Virus record (IMG/VR): IMGVR_UViG_3300036781_000626
Span: 1-39,986 of that record
Reading direction: 5' to 3' (one strand)
Length of the DNA: 39,986 nt
From: a virus
Below are positions 15,516-22,793 of this stretch, piece after piece. The notes beneath the pieces were generated by a model. That model had not been told where the DNA came from. It did no database searches and saw nothing but the letters and a program-made list of their open reading frames with translations. The position numbers and the translations under genes were made by a program. Position 1 is the stretch's first letter; each line of letters opens with the position of its first letter.

Positions 15516-15536
15516 AAGGGAATCAGCACCGCAGTC

Positions 15537-16112
15537 ATGCGCCACGACTACTACAACATCCTGATCGCCTACAGCGCATTCGCACTGCTGCTGGCCAGTT
15601 GCAAACCGCCCGCTGCCGCGGCGCCCTCGCCTTCGACGGCGGACACGCTGGTCGTGGTCGACGGCGGCTGGGGCGAGGATCAAACCGGGAAGATGGCCGC
15701 GGCCATTCGCGCCCAGTGCCCGCGCGCGCGGGTGATTTCAGTGGGATCGTGGGATGCGTACAAGGTGGATATCCGCCCGATCATTGCCGCCAACCCGCTG
15801 CCGAAGCGGGTTTATATTCTGCATAGCTACGCTGCTTGGTGGCTGACGCAGACGCTGCCGCATGCGGATTACGAGGTGATTTTGGACGGGGTCAATCCGG
15901 GTGGATCCGGGCAGACCTGGTACGGAGACCTGCCACTTCCGGCGAACGTCGATCACGTTGAGCTCTACTGGCGGACCGATTTAATCGGTCCGCGCGACGC
16001 GAGGATTCCAGGAACAACGCCCATCATTGTCCCCGGTGCTCACAACGACGTGCCGAACAACGAGGGCGTAATCGCTGCGACAATCGCTGAAATCAATGCA
16101 CTTGAACCATAG
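15537..16112 (+). CDS. Lipoprotein with alpha/beta-hydrolase-like motifs
   Basis: A 191-residue protein from ATG 15537 (the ribosome site is weak and far, AAGGGAAT). Lipobox LLLASC gives C22 as the lipidated residue, followed by a Pro/Ala linker. A strand DTLVVVDGGWG, helix, then VYILHSYAAWW with S97 in a nucleophile-elbow-like H-S-Y-A-A, then VILDGVNPGG, and VPGAHNDVPNNE with H169. This resembles a small serine hydrolase, missing the canonical G-x-S-x-G. It could be an envelope esterase, or, as a lipoprotein next to a u-spanin-like gene, part of the lysis set. Both ideas are inference. Confidence 0.6.
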   Translation: MRHDYYNILIAYSAFALLLASCKPPAAAAPSPSTADTLVVVDGGWGEDQTGKMAAAIRAQCPRARVISVGSWDAYKVDIRPIIAANPLPKRVYILHSYAAWWLTQTLPHADYEVILDGVNPGGSGQTWYGDLPLPANVDHVELYWRTDLIGPRDARIPGTTPIIVPGAHNDVPNNEGVIAATIAEINALEP

Positions 16113-16122
16113 AGGAGAAACA

Positions 16123-16356
16123 ATGCCTACCGCCCAGGATTATTCGAGCGCCCTTACAGCCCTGAATACCGCCGACCAGGCGGTCCAGGCAAAACTCAAA
16201 TCGCAGCAGGACACAATCGCGCAACTCCAAAACACCGTTGCGAACCTCCAGGCGCAAATCAAGCAGATGACCGATGCCCAGGTGCAATCCGATGCGCTTG
16301 CTGATGACGCGATCACGCAGATTAAATCGGTCACGAACGACCTGAACCCGGCATGA
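16123..16356 (+). CDS. Small coiled-coil protein (paralogue of 13552)
   Basis: A 77-residue protein with a very strong GAGGAGAAACA-ATG start. Heptads throughout (LKSQQDTIAQLQNTVANLQA), ending ITQIKSVTNDLNPA, like the protein at 13552. The pair brackets the protease and lipoprotein genes. Function unknown; a rod-like structural or spacer role is inferred. Confidence 0.65.
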   Translation: MPTAQDYSSALTALNTADQAVQAKLKSQQDTIAQLQNTVANLQAQIKQMTDAQVQSDALADDAITQIKSVTNDLNPA

Positions 16357-16399
16357 GGTCCGCCGCCGCGACCATCGGATTACCAGGAGTGGAAACCAA

Positions 16400-16783
16400 A
16401 TGACCCTTCCGACGCTTTCATCACCTGCGATCAGGAGCGACGGCCTGCATCTGACCGCGACGTTTTCAATTCCTGGCATGACGCCTACCAGTGGAAGCGA
16501 CGCGGGCGGGATTGCCGTGCATGTTTCTGGTGGAACTCCCAATGTGACTGGGTGGTCCATCAGCGGAACGACGTTGACACTTATGCTGGATGAGGCGGTT
16601 CTGCAGGGATCTGTCGTCACCTACGACTACGTCGGCCCCGCGCCGGCATTTGACTCCGCCAACTTTGAGGATGGGTCCAGCAACGCCATGGCAGCGTTCT
16701 CGGGGGTGACGGTAGCGAATAGCAGCGGCGGTCCGGCGATAAATCCAGCACTGAATCCCGCTTCACCACAGGGTTTTTTTTGA
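16400..16783 (+). CDS. SwmB/Ig-like repeat-fold protein
   Basis: A 127-residue protein; AGGAGTGG lies 8 bases upstream. The part TPNVTGWSISGTTLTLMLDE, then SVVTYDYVGPAP and the closing SNAMAAFSGVTVANSS is the pattern of SwmB-type Ig-like domains of surface and fibre proteins. Single domain; likely a virion decoration or adhesion protein. Confidence 0.6.
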   Translation: MTLPTLSSPAIRSDGLHLTATFSIPGMTPTSGSDAGGIAVHVSGGTPNVTGWSISGTTLTLMLDEAVLQGSVVTYDYVGPAPAFDSANFEDGSSNAMAAFSGVTVANSSGGPAINPALNPASPQGFF

Positions 16784-16792
16784 GGGGAAACA

Positions 16793-17095
16793 ATGAACAT
16801 GCAGACAGCTCTCACGAGCGCGGCCCACACGTCGGGCGCCGTGGCGGTCAAACGCGGCCGATATATTTTGAAGATCGACGGAACACTTGGATCCGGAACC
16901 GTCACGCTGACCTGGTGCGAGACATCCGGCGGCACATATGTCGCGATCGGTACGGGCGTGAGCCTGGCCGCGGCGGGAACCACCGAATTCGACACGGACG
17001 AGGGTTTTATCAAAGCGGACCTTTCCGGATCCACGGGCGCGACGGTGAATTGGGGGATCGCCGGCATTGTCGGCCGGGCGGCATCGGACGCTTGA
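16793..17095 (+). CDS. Small beta-rich structural-like protein
   Basis: A 100-residue protein; GAGGGGAAACA-ATG is nearly the same leader as at 16123. Beta-rich with SGTVTLTWCETSGGTYVAIG, typical of small phage structural proteins that report on 'variance/condition' type sandwich folds. It resembles in style the 24179 product. No family named. Confidence 0.55.
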   Translation: MNMQTALTSAAHTSGAVAVKRGRYILKIDGTLGSGTVTLTWCETSGGTYVAIGTGVSLAAAGTTEFDTDEGFIKADLSGSTGATVNWGIAGIVGRAASDA

Positions 17096-17145
17096 GCCAG
17101 GGAACCAACACGACGACTTTCAGAATGTGAAGTTGAGGGGCAAAA

Positions 17146-17469
17146 ATGCCATCGCGTCCATTGGCTCATCGGCCTTCATTCCATCGCCCGTCATCGCCGG
17201 CGCCGCGGCCGACGGCGGCGGCCCGCGGGTACGGGTATGACTGGCAGGAAAATCGGAAGCTGTTTCTGGCGGACCCGGCGAACGCGATTTGCCGGATGTG
17301 TTTGGCCGAAGGGCGGGCAACCGCGGCAACGGTGGTCGACCACATTATCGCGCACCGCGGAAATGAACATCTGCGGATGGATCCGAAGAACTGGCAGCCA
17401 TTATGCAAGCGGCATCACGATCAGAAGACGGCGCGAGAGGACGGCGGATTCGGGAGGAAGGGCAAATGA
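17146..17469 (+). CDS. HNH endonuclease (packaging-associated)
   Basis: A 107-residue protein with GAGGGG ribosome site. ICRMCLAEG and PLCKRHHDQKT give a zinc-binding C-x2-C...C-x2-H frame around VVDHIIAHRGN, the HNH core, and NWQPLC. The Arg/Pro-rich N-terminus is disordered. HNH proteins next to terminase genes in HK97-type cos phages are needed for end formation, so this supports cos-type packaging and a circular assembly. The activity is known for the family, the role here inferred. Confidence 0.85.
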   Translation: MPSRPLAHRPSFHRPSSPAPRPTAAARGYGYDWQENRKLFLADPANAICRMCLAEGRATAATVVDHIIAHRGNEHLRMDPKNWQPLCKRHHDQKTAREDGGFGRKGK

Positions 17470-17621
17470 GATGGCAGTGCAAGTTTTACATTTTTGGGTG
17501 GACGGATGTCATGAACGTGGAGGGCGCGCGGCTGCCGGCGGACGAGACGGTTCGGGCGGGCGTGTTCGCGATCTTTTATGGGCTGCCGATTCGGCTGGTG
17601 AAAGGAGAGAGCCGTGGCTAA
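17466..17621 (+). CDS. Hypothetical 51-residue protein
   Basis: ATGA overlap with the HNH stop (17466). MRWQCKFYIFGWTDVMNVEG, then TVRAGVFAIFYGLPIRLVKG. Its end overlaps the small-terminase start. A small beta-rich protein wedged between HNH and terS; no family recognised. Confidence 0.6.
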   Translation: MRWQCKFYIFGWTDVMNVEGARLPADETVRAGVFAIFYGLPIRLVKGESRG

Positions 17622-18075
17622 CCGTCCCAAACCGATGGCGCTGAGACTGGCCGAGGGGAATCCGGGGAAGCGGGCAATGAAGGGAAAGGGGGTGACGGCG
17701 GCGCCGGAGCTGCCGGCATGTCCGAAGGGACTGGATTCAGAGGCGATGCGGGAATGGAACCGTTTGGCGCTGGTGATGTTCAGGCTGGGGATATTGACGG
17801 GCCTTGATCGGGCGGCGCTCGGGGTGTACTGCCAGAATTATTCGGTGTGGATCCAGGCGGTGGGAAAGGCGAAGAAGGATGGGCTGGTGGTGGATGTGAA
17901 CGGGGGTCTGCAGGCGAATCCCTACCTGGGGATTGCCAACCGGGCGGCGGAGCAGATGCGGAAATACATGACGGAGATGGGGCTTACGCCGGCGAGCCGG
18001 GCGAGTTTGGTAGTTTCGGAGAAGGGTGGCGATGACCTGGACGACTTTTTGAACCAGAACTGGAAGGCGGGATGA
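17614..18075 (+). CDS. terS: Terminase small subunit, P27 family
   Basis: A 153-residue protein from GTG 17614 after AAAGGAGAG. The opening RPKPMALRLAEGNPGKRAMK is typical for P27-family small terminases, followed by a helical core with REWNRLALVMFRLGILTGLD and C-terminal ASRASLVVSEK. It recognises phage DNA and loads the large subunit. Ends in an ATGA overlap with terL. Confidence 0.85.
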   Translation: MANRPKPMALRLAEGNPGKRAMKGKGVTAAPELPACPKGLDSEAMREWNRLALVMFRLGILTGLDRAALGVYCQNYSVWIQAVGKAKKDGLVVDVNGGLQANPYLGIANRAAEQMRKYMTEMGLTPASRASLVVSEKGGDDLDDFLNQNWKAG

Positions 18076-19721
18076 AAAAAAAGGTCGACAATGTCGCGCG
18101 GAACACGAAGGCTTGGACGCGGAATGTGGCGGACGAGCGGGCGGTAGCGCGCGGGTGTTATTTCGATCTGGCCGCGGCGGAGCGCGTACGGACGTTTTTC
18201 AGCACATTCTTGCGGCATGGCAAGGGTCGGTGGGCGGGTGAGCCATTCGAGTTGCTGGATTGGCAGTGGGAGCGGTTGATTGCGCCCTTGTTCGGTTGGA
18301 AGCGGGAGGATGGGACGCGCAGGTTTCGCAAGGCGTATGTAGAGCTCCCCAAAAAGAACGGGAAATCGACTCTATGTTCGGGATTGGCGACTTACATGCT
18401 GGTGGCCGACGGAGAGGATGGAGCGGAGGTGTATTGTGCGGCCGCGGACAAGGCGCAGGCGGGGATCGTGTTCAACGAAGCGGCGAACATGGTGGAGAAA
18501 TCGCCGAAGCTGGCGGCGCGGCTGCAGGTGATTCGATCGACGAAGCGGATGACGTTTTTGGCGAAGCAATCGATTCTGCAGGCGCTGTCGGCGGACGTGA
18601 AAACCAAGGAGGGGCTTAATGCGCACGCGGTGATTTTCGACGAGCTGCACGCGCAGCCGAACCGGCGGATGTTCGACACGCTGGTATATGCCGGTGCATC
18701 GAGGGCGCAGCCGCTGCATATTTACATTACGACGGCGGGGCACGATACCGAGAGCATTTGTTACGAGCAGCATGAGTATGCGCTGGCGATTTTGAGCGGG
18801 GAAAAAGAGGATGACGAGTTTTTCGCCTTCGTCGCCGCGGCGGATCCAGGGGACGACTGGGAGGATGAGAAGACCTGGAAGAAGGCGAACCCAAGTTATG
18901 GGATCACGATCAAGCCGGAGGATTTCCGGGCGGCGTATATCGAGGCGAAGAACAAGCCGGCGGCGCGGAACAGTTTCAAGCGGTACCGGCTGAACATCTG
19001 GACGGAGCAGGAGACGCTGTGGATTGCCCCCGAGCAGTGGGCGGCGTGCGCCGGGGCGGTGGATCGGGAGGAACTGGCTGGACGGGCATGCCATGCGGGG
19101 CTGGATTTGGCCAAGACGGGGGATCTGACGGCGCTGGTCCTGATTTTCCCGGCGGAGGATGATTTTATCGATGTGCTGCCTTTCTTCTGGATCCCGGAGG
19201 ACAAGGCGAAGGAGAAGGAGGAAACGGATAAGGTGCCTTACCGGCAGTGGGCCGAGGAGGGACTGATCACGCTGACGCCGGGGGCGACGACCGATTACCG
19301 CGCTGTGCGGCAGACGATCAACGAGCTGAAGGAGGAGTTTGAGCTGATCGATGCGGCATATGACGACTGGAACGCGCAGCATCTGGTCACGGAGATGCGG
19401 GACGAGGACGGGATGGAGGATATGTGGTTTGCCTTTTTCCAGAACATCAAGAATTTCAACGAGCCGTCGAAGGAATTTGAGGAGCTGGTGACAAAGAAGA
19501 AAATTCGCCACGGCGGCCACAAAGTGCTGGCGTGGAACGCGAAGAACTGCACGGTGATCACGGACCGCTCGGGGAACATTCGGCCGGTGAAGCCGAAGCA
19601 CACGAGTTCGAAGAGGGTGGACGGGATTGTGGCGTTGATCATGGCGCTGGGACGGTCGATCGTGAACCCCTCGGGCGCTGGAACGAACTATGGCGAAGGC
19701 CATGAACTGCTGGTGCTGTAA
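18072..19721 (+). CDS. terL: Terminase large subunit
   Basis: A 549-residue protein starting in the ATGA overlap at 18072. Atypical Walker A P93-K-K-N-G-K-S99, Walker B VIFDE at 187-191, and a coupling motif YITTAGH. The nuclease domain starts GLDLAKTGDLTALV with D345, and later acidic residues in YDDWN. It is the Terminase_1 (YmfN-like) type that goes with P27 small subunits. Drives DNA into proheads and cuts it. Confidence 0.92.
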   Translation: MKKKVDNVARNTKAWTRNVADERAVARGCYFDLAAAERVRTFFSTFLRHGKGRWAGEPFELLDWQWERLIAPLFGWKREDGTRRFRKAYVELPKKNGKSTLCSGLATYMLVADGEDGAEVYCAAADKAQAGIVFNEAANMVEKSPKLAARLQVIRSTKRMTFLAKQSILQALSADVKTKEGLNAHAVIFDELHAQPNRRMFDTLVYAGASRAQPLHIYITTAGHDTESICYEQHEYALAILSGEKEDDEFFAFVAAADPGDDWEDEKTWKKANPSYGITIKPEDFRAAYIEAKNKPAARNSFKRYRLNIWTEQETLWIAPEQWAACAGAVDREELAGRACHAGLDLAKTGDLTALVLIFPAEDDFIDVLPFFWIPEDKAKEKEETDKVPYRQWAEEGLITLTPGATTDYRAVRQTINELKEEFELIDAAYDDWNAQHLVTEMRDEDGMEDMWFAFFQNIKNFNEPSKEFEELVTKKKIRHGGHKVLAWNAKNCTVITDRSGNIRPVKPKHTSSKRVDGIVALIMALGRSIVNPSGAGTNYGEGHELLVL

Positions 19722-19901
19722 ATGAAGATGCCGAGGAAATGGATGCCCAGGAAGAGCACGATCGAGCGGGCGGCGGTGGTGGTGGGAATTGCGCTGGTGA
19801 CATGGGGACTGTTCGGGATCTACCGGCCGCTAGCGCCAATATTTGTGGGGCTGGTGATTTTGATGGAGGTTTTGTCGGCGTCACCAAGGGAGAATGAATG
19901 A
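19722..19901 (+). CDS. Small two-segment membrane protein between terL and portal
   Basis: A 59-residue ORF starting directly after the terL stop and ending in an ATGA overlap with the portal ATG at 19898. Basic N-terminus (KMPRKWMPRKST), then two hydrophobic stretches, AAVVVGIALVTWGLFGIY and LAPIFVGLVILMEVL. The tight packing at both ends argues that it is real. A membrane protein in the packaging cluster is unusual; it could be a holin or an anchoring factor. Confidence 0.65.
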   Translation: MKMPRKWMPRKSTIERAAVVVGIALVTWGLFGIYRPLAPIFVGLVILMEVLSASPRENE

Positions 19902-21547
19902 GCATTTTCGGCATCACTGAAAAGAGGTCGGAGACGCTGTCGAATCCGGGGTCGTTTCTGACGGGTGTCTTCGGAGGCCGGGGGACGGATGCCGGACTGA
20001 TGGTGAGCGAGCAGACGGCGCTGACCTACACGACGGTTTACGCATGCGTCCAGGTAATTGCGGAGGCGATCGGGGTTCTGCCCTTAAATCTTTACCAGCG
20101 GAAGGGGGATGGGGCGCCGGCGCTGGTCGAAGATACTGCGATCGCGCCGATCGCGAGCTTGTTGAACGCCGCGCCGAACGACGAGATGGGGTCGATGAGT
20201 TTCAAGGCGACGGAGATGGGGTGGACGCTTACCTGGGGGAACGGCTACGCGGAGATCGAGCGGAACAACGCGGGATTTCCGATCGCGTTGCATCCGATCG
20301 CGCCCAATCGGGTGGTGCCGCGGCGGCGGCAGGGAATGCGGGCGGCGGACTGCCCGATCGAATACTGGATTACGCGGACGGCGATGATGAGCCCTTACGT
20401 TTTGGAACAGCCGATTGACGCGGTGGATGCGATCATTCCGAAGGATGATATGTTTCATCTGGCGGGATTGGGGTATGACGGGATCATTGGGTATTCGCCG
20501 GTGGCGATGGCGCGGGAGGCGGTGGGGCTGGGGCTGGCGGCTCAGGCATATGGCAGTCGATTTTTCGGGAACAATTCAACGCCGAGCGGGGTTTTGCAGA
20601 CAAAGGGGAAGGTGAAGGATCCGGAGGCGCTCAAGGCGCAGTGGGAAGCGGCAAACGCCGCCGGCAATCAGCGCCGGACGGCCGTGCTCGAGTACGGAAT
20701 GACGTGGAACCAGATCGGGATCCCGCCAGAGGACTCGCAATTTTTGGAGACGCGTAAATTCCAGCGGAGTGAGGTATGCGGCATCTATCGAGTGCCGCCG
20801 CACATGGTGGGCGATCTGGATCGATCGACGAACAACAACATTGAGCACCAGGGGATGGACTTCGTCACCTATTGCCTGCTGGGATGGTTGACCAGGTGGG
20901 AGCAGGAGGCGAACCGCAAGCTGCTGACAAAACAGCAGCGGGCGATGGGCTATTTTTACCGGTTCGATGCTGACGAGTTGATGCGCGGGGACATGAAGAC
21001 GCGATACGAGGCCTACCAGATTGCGCGGAATTCGGGGTGGATGAACGCGAATCAGATCCTGGCGAAAGAACATGCGCCTGCCCAGGCGGGGGAGCAGGGG
21101 GAAATTTACCTGGTGCCGATGAACATGATGGACCAGCGGAGTCTTTTGGAGCCGGGCAAGTCGATCGACCCGGCTAAGGTACGATCGAGTTTCCGGGCGT
21201 TGCTGGCGGACTCGGCCGGGCGGGTGGTTAAAAAGGAAATCAGCGCGGCACGGCGTGCGGCGAAGGACCAGGGGACGTTTGCGCAGTCGATGCGGGCGTT
21301 TTACCGGGATCATGCCGATTACATCGAGTTGGTGATGGCAGAGACGGCGAGCAGCCTTGGGGACATGGTGGGAGCGCCATTTCCGACGGTGCGTGCTGGG
21401 GTTCGGCGGCTGGCGAAGGAGAGCGTAGCGCGGGCGATGGGGGAATTGGCGGCGCCGGCAGTGGATGTTGAGGCGGTGGCGACGCAGTGGGACGCGGTGC
21501 GTCCTGGCCAAATGGCGGATGCTCTTTTGAAGGAGATTGGACTGTGA
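19898..21547 (+). CDS. Portal protein, HK97 type
   Basis: A 549-residue protein. Early TALTYTTVYACVQVIAEAIG and LPLNLYQRKGDG match the HK97-portal N-terminus; QFLETRKFQRSEVCGIYRVP and later helices match the stem/clip region. The last ~120 residues (after KEISAARRAAK) are an extra helical part longer than in many portals. It forms the dodecameric vertex channel for DNA. Confidence 0.9.
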   Translation: MSIFGITEKRSETLSNPGSFLTGVFGGRGTDAGLMVSEQTALTYTTVYACVQVIAEAIGVLPLNLYQRKGDGAPALVEDTAIAPIASLLNAAPNDEMGSMSFKATEMGWTLTWGNGYAEIERNNAGFPIALHPIAPNRVVPRRRQGMRAADCPIEYWITRTAMMSPYVLEQPIDAVDAIIPKDDMFHLAGLGYDGIIGYSPVAMAREAVGLGLAAQAYGSRFFGNNSTPSGVLQTKGKVKDPEALKAQWEAANAAGNQRRTAVLEYGMTWNQIGIPPEDSQFLETRKFQRSEVCGIYRVPPHMVGDLDRSTNNNIEHQGMDFVTYCLLGWLTRWEQEANRKLLTKQQRAMGYFYRFDADELMRGDMKTRYEAYQIARNSGWMNANQILAKEHAPAQAGEQGEIYLVPMNMMDQRSLLEPGKSIDPAKVRSSFRALLADSAGRVVKKEISAARRAAKDQGTFAQSMRAFYRDHADYIELVMAETASSLGDMVGAPFPTVRAGVRRLAKESVARAMGELAAPAVDVEAVATQWDAVRPGQMADALLKEIGL

Positions 21548-22506
21548 AGACTGAAGTGCGATTCTTGGCGGGGCAGGAAGTTCGGATGGTCGCGGCAGCC
21601 GACGGGAAACCGGCGATGATTGAGGGGTATGCGGCGGTGTACGATTCGGTGAGCCAGGACCTGGGCGGGTTTGTGGAGGTGGTGAAGCCCGGGGCATTCG
21701 CCGCGGCATTGGCGGCGAAGCCGGACGTGCGGGGTAAATACAACCACGAGGCAATGCTGGGTCGAACGAAGTCGGGGACGCTGCGGCTGTTCGATGATGC
21801 GAAGGGATTGCGGTACCAGATCGACGTGCCGGCCACGACGGTGGGTCGGGATGTCGCGGAGAGCATTCGGCGCGGCGACGTGGACGGGAGTTCTTTTTGC
21901 TTTCGGGTGATGGGGAGCGACGGGGAGAGTTTTCGGAATGTGAACGGGCAGCTGCTGCGGGAACTGCGGGTATGCCAGATATTGGATGTCGGGCCGGTGG
22001 ATTCGCCGGCGTACCTGGGGACGGAGGGGAACCTGGGATTGCGTTCCCTGCCGGAGGCCTCCAGGAAGGCGGCGGAAGCGGTGGGGGGGACCGCGGGTCC
22101 CACGCGATCGCGGTTGACCGAGGCGCGGCTGAAACTGGCGGAGAAGGGGGCGGAGGGGCGGTTCTATCTTATGTCGGAGGATCCGGATTCGGCGTGCGCG
22201 GATGCCTGCCGGCAGGCGGGCAGCGCATGCGATTCGTTATGCAGCCTGGGGTGGAAGGTTTCGGGGCTGGATGACGCGATGGCGGCGGCGCGAGACGCGA
22301 TTTTGGTGTGCCAGGCGACGGCGTGCGCCTTGGAGAATGAGGAGTCTGGGATTGCCGGCGATCTGGCGGCGGTGGCGGCGAAAGCGCTGAGAACGACCGC
22401 AGAGGTGTGCGGCAGCCTGGATTATCCGGTGGCAAAGCTTTGCGCGGTGATTTGCCAGGAAGCGGCGGATCAGTGCGACGGGATGACCGACGACGACGCC
22501 ACATAA
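21544..22506 (+). CDS. Prohead protease (S78) fused to a Cys-rich helical domain
   Basis: A 320-residue protein from GTG 21544, overlapping the portal stop. The N-terminal ~165 residues are an HK97 prohead protease: IEGYAAVYDSVSQDLGG, KYNHEAMLGR with H68, GDVDGSSFCF with S117 as nucleophile, and VGPVDSPAYLG. A linker follows, and residues 218-311 contain ten cysteines in helical spacing: ACADACRQAGSACDSLC, LVCQATACA, EVCG, LCAVICQEAADQC. This resembles the DUF326/Csp-type four-helix Cys-rich bundles that bind copper. Such a fusion is not known to me. A role in metal binding or disulfide cross-linking in the prohead is inferred. Confidence 0.85.
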   Translation: MKTEVRFLAGQEVRMVAAADGKPAMIEGYAAVYDSVSQDLGGFVEVVKPGAFAAALAAKPDVRGKYNHEAMLGRTKSGTLRLFDDAKGLRYQIDVPATTVGRDVAESIRRGDVDGSSFCFRVMGSDGESFRNVNGQLLRELRVCQILDVGPVDSPAYLGTEGNLGLRSLPEASRKAAEAVGGTAGPTRSRLTEARLKLAEKGAEGRFYLMSEDPDSACADACRQAGSACDSLCSLGWKVSGLDDAMAAARDAILVCQATACALENEESGIAGDLAAVAAKALRTTAEVCGSLDYPVAKLCAVICQEAADQCDGMTDDDAT

Positions 22507-22793
22507 GTGCGGAACGGCGGCGCTCTGTACCTATGTCAAGCAGAAGTAAGGGTGCGGCTTGTCTGCGGGGCGCCAGGGTGTAAAGTTGAGTCGTTACGTC
22601 AATCAGGCTTTGCCCACGCCGGTCTGTCTTCGGAGCCGTTGCTGACCAACTGCCGGTTGTGGTGAAAAAGCGAGAAGTGAACGCCGTTGCGGTCATGGAT
22701 CGCTGGACATGGTCAAAAAGAACCATGCCGGTGGATCATGCTCAAGGCTTGGTGATTTTCCGGCAGCAGAGACATGCTGGGGAGTCACCGAAA
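22507..22793 (+). other. Leader region before the capsid gene
   Basis: A 287-base stretch with no convincing gene. It includes repeat copy 3 and a frame that is open from 22659 into the capsid gene. No clear sigma70 promoter is seen. The long untranslated leader is unusual in this otherwise tightly packed operon. Confidence 0.5.
22532..22562 (+). repeat. Dispersed intergenic repeat, copy 3
   Basis: TATGTCAAGCAGAAGTAAGG, then GTGCGGCTTGTC, diverged from copies 1 and 2 but with ATGTCAAGC kept. The frame reads MSSRSKGAACLRGARV and stops, similar to the MSS-x-[CS]-K start in the other copies. Confidence 0.45.

Noticed and set aside
18372-19703. 443-codon open frame on the minus strand opposite terL
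   Set aside because: Arg-rich shadow of a GC-rich gene; the + strand gene is a clear large terminase.
20576-21754. 392-codon minus-strand open frame opposite the portal gene
   Set aside because: Composition is Pro/Arg/His-rich, no start signal, and the portal gene is certain.
22659-22793. Upstream extension of the capsid gene to 22659
   Set aside because: Capsid-type N-terminus and a good ribosome site both fit ATG 22794.
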